Both the position numbers and the translations under genes were made by a program. Positions 1 to 8,313 of a DNA stretch of 14,346 bases are shown piece after piece. Each line of letters opens with the position of its first letter. The first letter of the stretch is position 1. The notes below the pieces were generated by a model, which ran no database searches, was not told where the DNA came from, and was given only the letters and a program-made list of their open reading frames with translations. The DNA is taken from positions 1 through 14,346 of the forward strand of contig DBDP01000032.1 of the NCBI GenBank assembly GCA_002293625.1, in the 5' to 3' direction. This DNA comes from Clostridiales bacterium UBA929 (lineage in GTDB: Bacteria > Bacillota > Clostridia > Oscillospirales > UBA929).

Positions 1-941
1 GCACCCATGTTGCCGCCCGCGCGCGCCGCGCGTTCGGCAAGAGCGAGGCAGCGGAAGGTTTCACGGTCGGGTTCGGCAAAGGTCAGGCTGCCCTGCGTGA
101 TTAAATCCAGCGGGCAGACGGGCGAGGGCTTCCGCGCCGGATAGGTGAGCGCGTACTGAATCGGAAGGCGCATATCGGGCAGGGCGAGCTGCGCGAGCAT
201 CGCGCCATCATTATATTCCACCAAGGAATGGATGATACTCTCCCGGTGCATTACAACGCTCACTTTTTCATACGGCAGCCCGAACAGAACTATTGCCTCG
301 ATCAGCTCAAACCCCTTGTTCAGCAGGGTCGCCGAATCGACGGTGACCTTTTTGCCCATCTGCCAAGTCGGGTGACGCAACGCCATCTCCGGCGTCACGG
401 ACGCGAGCGCCTCGCGGGAAAAACCTCGGAACGCGCCGCCGGACGCGGTGAGAATCACCCGCCGCACGCTTTCTTTATCGTCAAGGCACTGAAAAACCGC
501 GCTGTGTTCCGAATCTACCGGGATGATACCCCGCTTTGCGGCTCTTGAAACCAACGCGCCGCCGCAGACGAGGCTTTCTTTGTTCGCCAGCAGCAGACGC
601 TTTTCCGCGTTCAGCGCGGCGAGGGTGGGTCTCAGCCCCGAAACGCCCGAAAGGGCGTTGAGGACAGTGTCCGCGCCGGGGAACGCCGCCGCTTCCAGAA
701 TGCTCTCCGCGCCGTAGCGCACAGCGACCGGCGTATCGGACAAAGCCGTTTTTACGCGCCGTCCGGCGACTTCGTCCTCCATGCAAACAAGTCTTGGGTT
801 GAAGCGCCGAGCCTGTTCCTCAAGGAGCTTGTCATTTTGCCCGGCGGTAAGAACCTGCGGAGCTTCCCCGCCGAGTTCCGAAAGGACATCCAGCGTCTGC
901 CGCCCGATTGAGCCGGTGGAGCCGAGAAGCGACAGCGTCAT
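1..941 (-). CDS. dxr: 1-deoxy-D-xylulose 5-phosphate reductoisomerase (C-terminus cut off by window edge)
   Basis: DXR (IspC) converts 1-deoxy-D-xylulose 5-phosphate to 2-C-methyl-D-erythritol 4-phosphate with NADPH and a divalent metal, the committed step of the cytoplasmic MEP isoprenoid pathway. I translated 313 residues with no stop; the family is usually about 380-400 residues, so roughly the last 70-90 lie beyond position 1. Visible motifs are the NADPH-binding GSTGSIG (residues 7-13), ANKESLV (about 119-125), the metal/substrate loop DSEHSA (143-148), TASGG (165-169), [14 protein letters not shown] (about 197-210) and HRESIIHS (232-239). The ATG at 939-941 overlaps the cdsA stop by 4 bp (ATGA), so it is probably translationally coupled; its own ribosome binding site is weak (GGTGG). 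It is the last visible gene of the pyrH operon. Identification is firm; only the missing C-terminus is uncertain. Confidence 0.97.
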   Translation of the reverse strand, partial: MTLSLLGSTGSIGRQTLDVLSELGGEAPQVLTAGQNDKLLEEQARRFNPRLVCMEDEVAGRRVKTALSDTPVAVRYGAESILEAAAFPGADTVLNALSGVSGLRPTLAALNAEKRLLLANKESLVCGGALVSRAAKRGIIPVDSEHSAVFQCLDDKESVRRVILTASGGAFRGFSREALASVTPEMALRHPTWQMGKKVTVDSATLLNKGFELIEAIVLFGLPYEKVSVVMHRESIIHSLVEYNDGAMLAQLALPDMRLPIQYALTYPARKPSPVCPLDLITQGSLTFAEPDRETFRCLALAERAARAGGNMG

Positions 942-1771
942 ACAGCCACCGTGATGGCGGGCAGCAGCAGAATCAGCACCTCCACAACCGGGGCGGCGAA
1001 AAGCAGACTGTCCAAACGATCCAATACACCGCCGTGACCGGGCAGCAGCGAGCCGAAATCCTTCACGCCGAACTCGCGCTTGATTAAACTCATCGCGAGG
1101 TCGCCGAGCTGTCCGGCAAAGCTGCCGATCAGCCCGTATAGCAGCAGAAGCGGGATACTCACGCCGTTGCCGAATGCCGCGGACTCGATAATCCCGTAAG
1201 CCGCCATGCCGATCAGAACGCCGACAACACCGCCGATCGAGCCTTCGACAGTCTTCTTCGGGCTGACGGGGGTGAGCTTATGCTTACCGAACGTGACGCC
1301 GACGAAGTACGCAAGGGTGTCGCCCAAAAACGCGGCGAAAAACGGCAGGAGTATGTAATGCTTTCCGCCGTGTTCCGTAATGCGGATCAGGGAGGAAAAG
1401 CAAAACGGCACAATAAATGCGGCGGTAAAGAGCAGACTAATCTGCGAAAAATTCACCCGCTCGTGGTCTAGTACGGCTTCAAAAAAGAGCAACAGCAAAA
1501 ACAGCGCGACCACCGCCACCGGCAGCGCCGCGCGGTACGGTTCCGGCAGTTTTTCTCCGGCGTAGACCCACGCGGGAACACACGCGGCAAAAACGATCGC
1601 GTAGGCCGTCAGACGCTTTTTCGCAATGCGGCGTGTATTCACAAGCAGTTCCCCCACCGACAGCGCGGAAACCAGCGATAACACGACCGGAAGCACCCAT
1701 TCGGGCGCAAAAAACAACACCAGCGGCACAATCGGCAGCAGGATCAGCGCGACGACGATGCGAACAAGCAA
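938..1771 (-). CDS. cdsA: phosphatidate cytidylyltransferase (CDP-diglyceride synthase)
   Basis: CdsA is an integral membrane enzyme that makes CDP-diacylglycerol from phosphatidic acid and CTP, the precursor of the membrane phospholipids. The 277-residue protein is mostly hydrophobic with several membrane helices. It carries the full family signature at about residues 228-254: [11 protein letters not shown], then LLPGHGG and LDRLD. The start is a TTG at 1769-1771. A GGAGGG ribosome binding site lies about 9 bases upstream, inside the end of uppS, whose stop codon is only 3 bases away. The downstream end overlaps dxr by 4 bp. Length and signature are normal for the family, and uppS-cdsA-dxr is a common Bacillota gene order. 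Confidence 0.96.
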   Translation of the reverse strand: MLVRIVVALILLPIVPLVLFFAPEWVLPVVLSLVSALSVGELLVNTRRIAKKRLTAYAIVFAACVPAWVYAGEKLPEPYRAALPVAVVALFLLLLFFEAVLDHERVNFSQISLLFTAAFIVPFCFSSLIRITEHGGKHYILLPFFAAFLGDTLAYFVGVTFGKHKLTPVSPKKTVEGSIGGVVGVLIGMAAYGIIESAAFGNGVSIPLLLLYGLIGSFAGQLGDLAMSLIKREFGVKDFGSLLPGHGGVLDRLDSLLFAAPVVEVLILLLPAITVAV

Positions 1772-1774
1772 AAT

Positions 1775-2428
1775 CTACAGCCCTCCGTATCTCCGGCTTC
1801 TGCGGGAAAAATCCGTCAGGATGGCACTAAGCTCTTTTTTAGAAAACCCCGGCCACAGGGTCTTGGTATAGTACAGCTCGGCATAGGCAAGCTGCCACAA
1901 GAGAAAGTTGGAAAGGCGCATTTCCCCGCCGGTGCGGATGCAGAGGTCGGGGTCGGGGATGCCCGCCGTGTCCAAACAGGCGGCGAAAGCCGCTTCGTCT
2001 ATACTGTCGGGCGGCGAGACAGCGAGGGATTTAACCGCGCGCAATATTTCATCGCGCCCGCCGTAATGGAGGCAGATGTTGGTTTGAAAACCCTCATACC
2101 GGCGGGAAACCTCCTCGGTTTCGGCAATCAAGGCGCGGATATCCTGCGGCAGCGGCGATAAGTCGCCGAAGAATTTGAGGCGTATGCGGTCACGCGCCAT
2201 CTTTTGCAGCGATTCATCCAGATACTTACGCAGGAGGTCATAGATTCCCCCCACCTCATCGGCGGGGCGGGAACGCGCGTTTTCGGTGGAGAGCGCGTAC
2301 ACGGTGAGATATTTTATGCCGATGTCGCGGCAGAAAGTAGCGATTGTGCGGAAATTCTCGCTGCCCACCGCGTGACCCGCTTTGCGGGGAAGCCCGCGAC
2401 GCGCCGCCCAGCGCCCGTTGCCGTCCAT
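1775..2428 (-). CDS. uppS: undecaprenyl diphosphate synthase (cis-prenyltransferase), start codon unclear
   Basis: UppS condenses isopentenyl diphosphate with farnesyl diphosphate to give C55 undecaprenyl diphosphate, the lipid carrier for peptidoglycan and other wall polymers. The first ATG gives 217 residues beginning MDGNGRWA, which includes the catalytic Asp. Further on are YALSTEN and the C-terminal family block DLCIRTGGE, SNFLLWQLAYAE, then WPGF. Homology clearly continues upstream of this ATG: the same frame reads LPESLPVHIAVI directly before MDGNG, and HIAII is the first core strand in this family. That upstream stretch has no ATG, GTG or TTG before an in-frame stop. A strong GGAGGT at 2471-2476 sits 6 bases before a CTA codon (2462-2464) and abuts an ATA (2468-2470). 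The ATG at 2428 has no visible ribosome binding site. The usual STENW tryptophan is Ala here. Function is firm, start is not. Confidence 0.93.
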   Translation of the reverse strand: MDGNGRWAARRGLPRKAGHAVGSENFRTIATFCRDIGIKYLTVYALSTENARSRPADEVGGIYDLLRKYLDESLQKMARDRIRLKFFGDLSPLPQDIRALIAETEEVSRRYEGFQTNICLHYGGRDEILRAVKSLAVSPPDSIDEAAFAACLDTAGIPDPDLCIRTGGEMRLSNFLLWQLAYAELYYTKTLWPGFSKKELSAILTDFSRRSRRYGGL

Positions 2429-2466
2429 GATAACCGCGATATGAACAGGAAGCGATTCGGGTAGTT

Positions 2467-3018
2467 TTATACCTCCATCAGCTCCTTCTCCTTCTTCGCC
2501 GTCAGCGCGTCTATGTCTTTAATAGACTTGTCGGTGAGTTCCTGAAGGTCGCGCTCGATGTCGCGCAGATCGTCTTCGGTGATCTCGCTCTTCTTCTGCT
2601 GCTTCTTATACAGCTCAATGGCGTCGCGGCGGATGTTGCGCACCGCGACTTTGGCTTCCTCGCCGTATTTATGCACCTGCTTGCCCAACTCACGGCGGCG
2701 TTCCTCGGTCAGCTGCGGGAACGCGAGACGGATGACCTTGCCGTCGTTGGTCGGATTGATGCCGAGGTCGGAGGCTTGAATGGCCTTTTCAATGTTTTTG
2801 AGCGCCGAGGCGTCCCACGGCTGGATGACGAGGATGCGCGGCTCCGGCGTGGAGACGGACGCGATCTGCCCGACCGGCGTCGGGGTGCCGTAATAGTCCA
2901 CCGAAACGCGGTCGAGGACGGCTGCGTTGGCGCGCCCGGCGCGAATCGTCGCGTAGCTGTGTCCCAAAACCTCCAGTGTCTTTGCGATTTTTCCCTCAAT
3001 CTCAGGATACTTGTCCAT
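2467..3018 (-). CDS. frr: ribosome recycling factor
   Basis: RRF acts in the cytoplasm with EF-G to split the post-termination ribosome so its subunits can be reused. From the chosen ATG (3016-3018) the protein has 183 residues, close to the usual 185, beginning [11 protein letters not shown]. It has the hallmark [11 protein letters not shown], then [25 protein letters not shown] and the acidic/basic helical C-terminus ending in KEKELMEV. An in-frame ATG at 3034-3036 would add six residues, but nothing like a ribosome binding site precedes it, whereas AAAGGG lies 9 bases before the second ATG. The 3' end carries a GGAGGT motif that probably serves uppS. It lies about 95 bp after pyrH, its usual partner. 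Confidence 0.95.
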   Translation of the reverse strand: MDKYPEIEGKIAKTLEVLGHSYATIRAGRANAAVLDRVSVDYYGTPTPVGQIASVSTPEPRILVIQPWDASALKNIEKAIQASDLGINPTNDGKVIRLAFPQLTEERRRELGKQVHKYGEEAKVAVRNIRRDAIELYKKQQKKSEITEDDLRDIERDLQELTDKSIKDIDALTAKKEKELMEV

Positions 3019-3113
3019 ATGATTCAACCCTTTCATAAGAATAACTGTTCAGACAGAAGATACAGTCGTGCAGCCATGCCCCGTTTTGCCCGGTTTTGTC
3101 TGCAACCTTGTTG

Positions 3114-3824
3114 TTACCTAACTAACGTCCCCACTTTTTCTCCCATAATCGCCCTGTAGATGTTTTCAGGGTCGGACAGGGCGAAGAGCAGCACGGGGAT
3201 GCTGTTGTCGCGAGAGAGACTGGCAGCGGTGGCGTCCATCGCGGCCAAATTGTCGCGCAGGAAGTCGCCCGGGGAGAGCGTCTCGTATTTCCGGGCGTCC
3301 GGGTTCTTTTTGGGGTCGTCCGTGTATACGCCGTCCACATTCTTCGCCAGCAGAACGATGTCGGCATTGATTTCCGCGCCGCGCAGGACGGCGGCGGTGT
3401 CGGTGGAGAAATAAGGGTTGCCGGTGCCGCAGCCGAAGACCACGACCTTGCCGTTTGTCAGGTGGCTGATGGCGCGGAGACGCACATACGGCTCGGCGAA
3501 CGCGCGCATCTCAATCGCTGTCTGCACGCGAACCTCAACGCCGCGCGACTCAAGCACATCGGCCACGGCAAGGCTGTTGATTGCGGTGGCGAGCATCCCC
3601 ATGTGGTCGGCACGGGAACGGTCCATCTTGCCCGTGCCGTCTTTCAAGCCGCGCCAGATGTTTCCCCCGCCAAGCACCAAAGCGATCTGCGTTCCCGTAT
3701 CGAGACAACGCTTCAGAACATCGCAGATTTTGCCGATTACGGCGAAATCCAGAACCTCGCAGTCGTTGCCCGCGATAGCCTCTCCGCTGATTTTGATGAG
3801 TACCCGCTTATACATAGCCGGCAA
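3114..3824 (-). CDS. pyrH: UMP kinase (uridylate kinase)
   Basis: PyrH phosphorylates UMP to UDP with ATP in the cytoplasm, the entry to UTP and CTP pools. It is an amino-acid-kinase-fold protein, normally a hexamer controlled by GTP and UTP in bacteria. The 236-residue translation matches the family throughout: YKRVLIKISGEA (5-16), GGGNIWRG (52-59), DHMGMLATAINSLA (73-86), GCGTGNPYFSTDTAA (131-145) and AKNVDGVYTDDPKK (160-173). The start is taken as TTG (3822-3824) because AGGGGGT sits 6-7 bases upstream; the ATG three codons later is too far from it. This is the first gene of the operon. Its promoter is at 3888-3916, and no rpsB or tsf is adjacent; a divergent sensor kinase is there instead. 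Confidence 0.96.
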   Translation of the reverse strand: MPAMYKRVLIKISGEAIAGNDCEVLDFAVIGKICDVLKRCLDTGTQIALVLGGGNIWRGLKDGTGKMDRSRADHMGMLATAINSLAVADVLESRGVEVRVQTAIEMRAFAEPYVRLRAISHLTNGKVVVFGCGTGNPYFSTDTAAVLRGAEINADIVLLAKNVDGVYTDDPKKNPDARKYETLSPGDFLRDNLAAMDATAASLSRDNSIPVLLFALSDPENIYRAIMGEKVGTLVR

Positions 3825-3837
3825 GCACAGACCCCCT

Positions 3838-3854
3838 CACGGTAATTCTCCGTG
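3838..3854 (-). repeat. small hairpin in the pyrH leader
   Basis: CACGG and CCGTG form a 5-bp inverted repeat with a 7-base loop in the pyrH leader. The proximal arm ends next to the AGGGGGT ribosome binding site, so it could affect its accessibility. There is no T-run, so it is not a terminator. It may be chance. Confidence 0.3.
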
Positions 3855-3887
3855 TTATTCAAACGCCCAAAAATTTTCTTTCACTAC

Positions 3888-3916
3888 ATTATAAACCAAA
3901 TATGCCGCTTTGAAAA
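3888..3916 (-). promoter_or_regulatory. sigma-A-like promoter of the pyrH-frr-uppS-cdsA-dxr operon
   Basis: On the minus strand a perfect TATAAT (plus-strand 3888-3893) lies 17 bases downstream of TTTTCA (3911-3916), a 4/6 match to TTGACA. Transcription would start near 3881, leaving a leader of about 57 bases before the TTG of pyrH. The assignment rests on sequence match only. Confidence 0.65.
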
Positions 3917-3940
3917 GGGGTTTTTTTCATGTGGTTCGTG

Positions 3941-3969
3941 TTGACATTTTGCCGGTCTTCCTGTACAGT
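3941..3969 (+). promoter_or_regulatory. sigma-A-like promoter of the hybrid sensor kinase gene
   Basis: A perfect TTGACA (3941-3946) is followed after 17 bases by TACAGT (3964-3969, 4/6 match to TATAAT). The predicted transcript would start near 3976, giving a leader of about 58 bases to the TTG start at 4035. The -35 element is only 24 bases from the -35 of the divergent pyrH promoter, so a protein bound here could affect both. Confidence 0.6.
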
Positions 3970-4034
3970 ATAAAAAGGGTTTGTGTGTCCGCGCGGAAAC
4001 TGCCCCAAAAGTGCCGAGAAGCGAGGAGATAAGG

Positions 4035-7000
4035 TTGAAGTTAAGACGTTTTATATTTATACTGTTGTCGCTTATCATCTTCGCGGCCGGACTTGTCCCC
4101 GTTGCCGCGGCGGTAAGTTTTGAGGAGCAGGCGGAACCCCTTCAAATCGCCACAACCTCTAACCGGCCGATTTACATTGACCGCTTGCTGTACAGCGCTT
4201 TCAGAAACGTCGAGATCCCTGTGAACTTCACGGTCATGGGAATGTTAAGAGGCTATCAGGCGGCGAATGACGGCGAAATAGACGGTGTGATGTCCGGCAC
4301 GCCCGATATGGATATAAACTATCCTGAGCTGATACGCATTCCCGAGAAACTGGACGATGTCGGCGTACGCGTTTTCACACGCACGGAAGACGGCAGGAAT
4401 ATTGATTCGTGGGACGACCTGAACGGCTTGCGGGTAGGGGTTTTGCAGGGCAGGGTGTACATAAACGAGAGCCTCCCCGAAGGCGCGGAGAGAGTGACGG
4501 AGGCGACCGATCATCTAGTTTTGGAGTCCCTCGCGAACGGGAATACCGACGCCGCCGTTTTGAGCATAAGGATGCATGACGCGTTCCCCATACCCGCCGG
4601 GGTACAGGTTGCCTATGACTTAGAGGTCTTTCCCGAATATTTATACCTGCATAAAGACTACCAAAACACAGCGCTGGTCATCGCGGACGAACTGCGCCGA
4701 ATGAAAGCGGACGGAAGCGCCAACCGGATAATTAACGGGGAAATCCCGGTTGAAAGCTATGCCAATACGGTTCTGTACTTCACATCTTTCGCGCAGGACA
4801 ATCTGCGCGAAATGGAATTCACCGATGCCATGCGCGCACCGTTTATAGGCAACGACGCCGTAGAGTGGCAGATACTGGAGATGCAGATACGGCGGCTGAA
4901 CGAAGTCGACCGAACGGAGTATTTTGACCAAATGCTCCGTTGGTACGGTCTTTCCAGAAGGGTCTCGGCGATCGTTGTATCGGGGGACAACGCTTTTGAG
5001 TATGTAAGCGAGCGACATCATACCCTTTTCCCGAATACCCCGGTTTTTGTTTTCGGCGTCAGCGAACAGGCGTGGGAGGCTGTGACGAATACCGGATCGG
5101 ATTTCACCGGCATATTTGAGCCGCTTCCGGTTCGTGAAACGGCGGAAGAGGCTTTGAATCTGTTTCCGGGTACAAAAACTATTTATATAGTCAACGATTT
5201 CACAACCGAAGGGCGGCATTACCGCGAAGCCGCCGAGCGGCAGCTCGCCTCCTTGAACGGGGGAATTAATGTCCGCTATAACAGGAATGCCGGGAGAAGC
5301 CGCCTGCTTTCCGAAATAGAGGCGCTGCCGGAAAACAGCGTGGTTATCGTCGGCTCCTACTTCCGCGACGCGGACGGGCAGTATTTCACGCTCAGCGAAA
5401 TGAAACGCTTTTTTGAAGAGCATTGCGCGGTGCCGGTGTTTTCGCCTCATACCGCCGCGCTGGCTTACAATGCCGTCGGAGGGAAATGCCTTGATTACGC
5501 GGCATACGGAGACGCGGCGGCGCAGTGGCTTTTGAGTTTGTTTGAAACGGGGAGCGCCGTTTTGCCCCCTTCACCGGCGGGAGGGTATACCCGCTGGGTA
5601 TTCGAGAACGAACAACTGGAGGATTGGCATATATCCGCCGACGACATTCCCGACGGCGCGGAGGTCATCAACAAACCGGCGTCCGTTTGGGAGGAAACCC
5701 CTTATCTGTTTTTGGTTGTCGTGCTCATCCCCGCCAGTATCGCCTTTCTCGCCGCCGCCGTGATTATTATAACGGCCAGGCGGCGCAAGCGCAGCGAGCG
5801 CAGGCGGGAAGAAGAAAAAGAGAGGGAAATAAAAGAGCGGCTGGAGAGCATCATCGGCGTCGCGCCGGTCGCGTATCTGTTCTGCGTGGACAACATTGTC
5901 GTTGAAATCAACGAGAGCATGATTTTAGAAACCGGTCTGAGCATGGGCGACGATATGAGCGGCGTGTTCTTTGACCCGGACAGTGAGACTTCCCTATTCG
6001 ATAAGGTCAGGCAGGACGGATATATACACAGCGGATTGGTCAGCTATAAAACATACGGGGGTGAAATACACCGCTGTATCATCAACATGGTCCTTGTGGA
6101 TTACAAGGGCAGGGACGGTTTTGTCGTTTGGTCGGTTGATAACGAGGAGGAAGAACGCAAGAAGGACGAGATTCAAGCAGCGCGGGAAAACCTTCAAAAA
6201 GTATTGGACTTTCTGCCCGTTCCCGTCAGGATTGTGGATTTGGAGAACTACACGCTATCCTACCTGAACTACGCCGCAATGGAATTGTTTGAACACTCCA
6301 TATTTATGCAGGTTGAAGGGCTTCCGGCAGTACTCCGTATGCCGGAAGAGCAGCCCGACGGCACCGATTCGAAAACCGTTCTCGCGACGGTTGACCAAGC
6401 GGACAACGTCTTGTCGATGGAGCTTGTGTGCCTTAAAGAGAACGGAAAACCCTTTGACATTCTGCTGACCGTCTGCCCGATAGATTATCGCGGGCGGCGC
6501 TCGTCCCTGAGCATTATCAAAGACCTCACGGCGGATAAAGAATACGAGCAGGCGCTGCTCAACACCATCGAACGCGAGAAAGACGCCAATCAATCCAAAA
6601 GCGCGTTCTTAAGCAACATGAGCCATGAAATTCGCACGCCAATGAACGCCATCATCGGTTTGACCGAGCTGGAGCTGCGTAAGGAGCAGTCCGAAAGCAC
6701 TCGCGGCGTGTATAAGAAGATCAGCACGTCCGCGAAGAATCTTCTGCAAATCATCAACGACATCCTCGACCTCTCCAAGATCGAGGCGGACAGACTGGAG
6801 CTTGTAAAAGAGGAGTTCGCGCTGGAAGATGTTTTGAACAGCGCGCTGCTGGTCATCTCGCCGCGTTTGGAAGGAAAAATCGTCGAAGTGTTGCTGGATG
6901 TGTCGCCGGAATTGCCGCGTATGCTGGTAGGCGACGAAACAAGGCTGTGGCAGATTCTGAAAAACTTTTTGGACAACTCCGCCAAGTTTACCGAAAAAGG

Positions 7001-8132
7001 CAGGATCATCTTAAGCGCCGCCGTAAATCCCGAAAAAACAGACAGCGATACGGTGACGGTCACGTTTAAGGTGAGCGATACGGGTATCGGCATGAACGAG
7101 GAAGAACTGGACAGGGTCTTCCGCCCGTATGAACAGACGCAGAATACGGCGCAGAAGCGATACAAGGGCACGGGGCTCGGCATGTCCATCGCGAAAAACC
7201 TCTGCGAGCTGATGAACGGAACGATGAAGACAAAAAGCGAACCCGGCGCGGGAACGGAGATTCGGCTGGACATTCCCTTTGGCAGGGTAGCCAAGGGTAC
7301 AATCGTTACCGTGGCGGAAGAGCTGAAGGGACTCCGGGTGCTGGCGGTCGACGACGACGATCTGTCACTGCAAATTATGGGTTCGATTTTGGACAGCAAC
7401 GGCGCAAGTTGCGAATATGCGGAGAGCGGAGAGCGCGCGATCGAGATTCTGCTGGAGCGCAAAGAGAAAAGCGAAACATTTGATGTGATCCTGCTCGACT
7501 ATTTGATGGGCGGCATGAACGGATTGGAGACCGCAAAAAAGATTCACACATGCCTCTCCGTCGCGCCCAAACTTCTGATGGTAACGGCGTATCAAAAGCT
7601 GCTGGTTTCCGGTGACTTGGAGAAAAACGGGGTGGACGGCTTAATCGAAAAGCCGCTGATTCCCTCACACTTTGTTAAAAAGCTTTGCGCCGCACTGGGA
7701 TATGACAAGGAGACCGATAATGAGATTAAGGTGTTCGGGAAGTTTAAGAATGCCCGTGTTTTGGTCTGTGAAGACAACATCATCAACCAGGAGGTCGCGC
7801 TCGGCGTACTGAGCCAGTTTGGCGTGGAAGCCGTGATGGCGGACAACGGGTTAATCGGTATCGCAAAACTGCGCGGTGAGGAACCTTTCGATCTCATCCT
7901 GATGGATTTGCAAATGCCTGTGATGGACGGCTTTGAGGCGTCGAGAGCGATTCGCGCCGAAGGGTACTCCTTGCCGATCATCAGCCTCACAGCTGACGCG
8001 ATGACCGAGGTTTTGGAAAAATGCCGTGACGCCGGGATCGACGATAATATTACAAAGCCCATTGAGATCAACCAATTCTACGCAACGCTGTACAAATGGC
8101 TCCCGGAGGAGAAGCGTTTGCCGGAACCATAG
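4035..8132 (+). CDS. hybrid sensor histidine kinase with two solute-binding sensor domains, PAS domains and two receivers
   Basis: This is a predicted membrane two-component kinase of about 1365 residues. The chosen start is TTG at 4035: GAGGAG lies 6 bases upstream and it places a signal peptide at the very N-terminus (MKLRRFIFILLSLIIF, cleaved about residue 26). The open frame extends to a TTG at 3981 with no comparable support. In order: a family-3-like solute-binding module (about 36-235); a second periplasmic-binding module of the ABC_sub_bind sensor type (about 244-525; SAIVVSGDNAFEYV, LFPNTPVFVFGVS); a membrane helix (about 557-582); a basic/acidic linker; two PAS-like regions (about 601-710 and 716-835); HisKA with SHEIRTPMN and phosphoacceptor His864; HATPase with an NFLDNSAKFT N-box (Asn near 977), SDTGIGM (from 1014) and GTGLGMSI; REC1 (Asp1155) and REC2 (Asp1291, MDLQMPVMDG). 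Both receivers keep the acidic pair, Thr/Ser and Lys. No HPt domain, DNA-binding output or neighbouring response regulator is present. The ligand is unknown. Confidence 0.93.
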   Translation: MKLRRFIFILLSLIIFAAGLVPVAAAVSFEEQAEPLQIATTSNRPIYIDRLLYSAFRNVEIPVNFTVMGMLRGYQAANDGEIDGVMSGTPDMDINYPELIRIPEKLDDVGVRVFTRTEDGRNIDSWDDLNGLRVGVLQGRVYINESLPEGAERVTEATDHLVLESLANGNTDAAVLSIRMHDAFPIPAGVQVAYDLEVFPEYLYLHKDYQNTALVIADELRRMKADGSANRIINGEIPVESYANTVLYFTSFAQDNLREMEFTDAMRAPFIGNDAVEWQILEMQIRRLNEVDRTEYFDQMLRWYGLSRRVSAIVVSGDNAFEYVSERHHTLFPNTPVFVFGVSEQAWEAVTNTGSDFTGIFEPLPVRETAEEALNLFPGTKTIYIVNDFTTEGRHYREAAERQLASLNGGINVRYNRNAGRSRLLSEIEALPENSVVIVGSYFRDADGQYFTLSEMKRFFEEHCAVPVFSPHTAALAYNAVGGKCLDYAAYGDAAAQWLLSLFETGSAVLPPSPAGGYTRWVFENEQLEDWHISADDIPDGAEVINKPASVWEETPYLFLVVVLIPASIAFLAAAVIIITARRRKRSERRREEEKEREIKERLESIIGVAPVAYLFCVDNIVVEINESMILETGLSMGDDMSGVFFDPDSETSLFDKVRQDGYIHSGLVSYKTYGGEIHRCIINMVLVDYKGRDGFVVWSVDNEEEERKKDEIQAARENLQKVLDFLPVPVRIVDLENYTLSYLNYAAMELFEHSIFMQVEGLPAVLRMPEEQPDGTDSKTVLATVDQADNVLSMELVCLKENGKPFDILLTVCPIDYRGRRSSLSIIKDLTADKEYEQALLNTIEREKDANQSKSAFLSNMSHEIRTPMNAIIGLTELELRKEQSESTRGVYKKISTSAKNLLQIINDILDLSKIEADRLELVKEEFALEDVLNSALLVISPRLEGKIVEVLLDVSPELPRMLVGDETRLWQILKNFLDNSAKFTEKGRIILSAAVNPEKTDSDTVTVTFKVSDTGIGMNEEELDRVFRPYEQTQNTAQKRYKGTGLGMSIAKNLCELMNGTMKTKSEPGAGTEIRLDIPFGRVAKGTIVTVAEELKGLRVLAVDDDDLSLQIMGSILDSNGASCEYAESGERAIEILLERKEKSETFDVILLDYLMGGMNGLETAKKIHTCLSVAPKLLMVTAYQKLLVSGDLEKNGVDGLIEKPLIPSHFVKKLCAALGYDKETDNEIKVFGKFKNARVLVCEDNIINQEVALGVLSQFGVEAVMADNGLIGIAKLRGEEPFDLILMDLQMPVMDGFEASRAIRAEGYSLPIISLTADAMTEVLEKCRDAGIDDNITKPIEINQFYATLYKWLPEEKRLPEP

Positions 8133-8152
8133 GGACGGTCACGTGTGTATGC

Positions 8153-8171
8153 GGACGCGCAATGCGCGCCC
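8153..8171. repeat. GC-rich hairpin in the kinase-M23 spacer
   Basis: CGCGC and GCGCG pair around an AAT loop (8156-8168). Two further G-C pairs follow after one mismatch, giving arms of 8 bases at 8153-8160 and 8164-8171. It lies about 20 bases after the kinase stop and about 35 bases before a second, stronger hairpin. Without a T-run it is a poor terminator. It could be half of a dispersed palindromic repeat. Confidence 0.45.
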
Positions 8172-8206
8172 CTACTAAATATAGAGTCAACATGGATGAT
8201 GCTACC

Positions 8207-8239
8207 ATATATGGGGCGGGGTACACCCGCCCCATATAT
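8207..8239. terminator. perfect 14-bp hairpin, possible terminator of the kinase gene
   Basis: ATATATGGGGCGGG (8207-8220) and its exact reverse complement (8226-8239) flank a GTACA loop. The stem has eight G-C pairs at the loop end. The downstream sequence is A/T-rich (ttacataaaaatatttt) but not a clean U-tract, so termination is plausible rather than certain. With the hairpin at 8153 it may instead belong to a palindromic intergenic repeat. The spacer 8133-8275 holds no credible gene. Confidence 0.5.
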
Positions 8240-8275
8240 TTACATAAAAATATTTTGGAAAACTCGGAAAAACTA

Positions 8276-8304
8276 TTGACGTTTGGAACCCAATGGAGTA
8301 TTAT
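8276..8304 (+). promoter_or_regulatory. strong sigma-A-like promoter of the M23 peptidase gene
   Basis: TTGACG (8276-8281, 5/6) and TATTAT (8299-8304, 5/6) are separated by exactly 17 bases. Transcription would start near 8310-8312, about 43 bases before the ATG. It is the best-matching promoter in the window. Confidence 0.75.
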
Positions 8305-8313
8305 GTAATAGCT

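Noticed and set aside
228..548. Plus-strand open frame of 106 codons opposite dxr
   Set aside because: It is antisense to strongly conserved DXR motifs and has no recognisable product.
3981..4034. Longer N-terminus for the kinase from a TTG at 3981
   Set aside because: It would put 18 extra residues before the signal peptide and start within about 5 bases of the predicted transcript start; the TTG at 4035 has a clear ribosome binding site.
4641..5450. Minus-strand open frame of 269 codons opposite the second sensor domain
   Set aside because: It lies wholly inside the kinase gene, has no family resemblance, and the sense frame is clearly coding.
6590..7462. Long minus-strand open frame of 290 codons opposite the kinase core
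   Set aside because: It is antisense to the conserved HisKA/HATPase region, is Ser-rich low-complexity, and has no recognisable domain.
8096..8308. Small plus-strand open frame of 70 codons between the kinase and M23 genes
   Set aside because: It begins out of frame inside the kinase, runs through both hairpins and the M23 promoter, and has no ribosome binding site.
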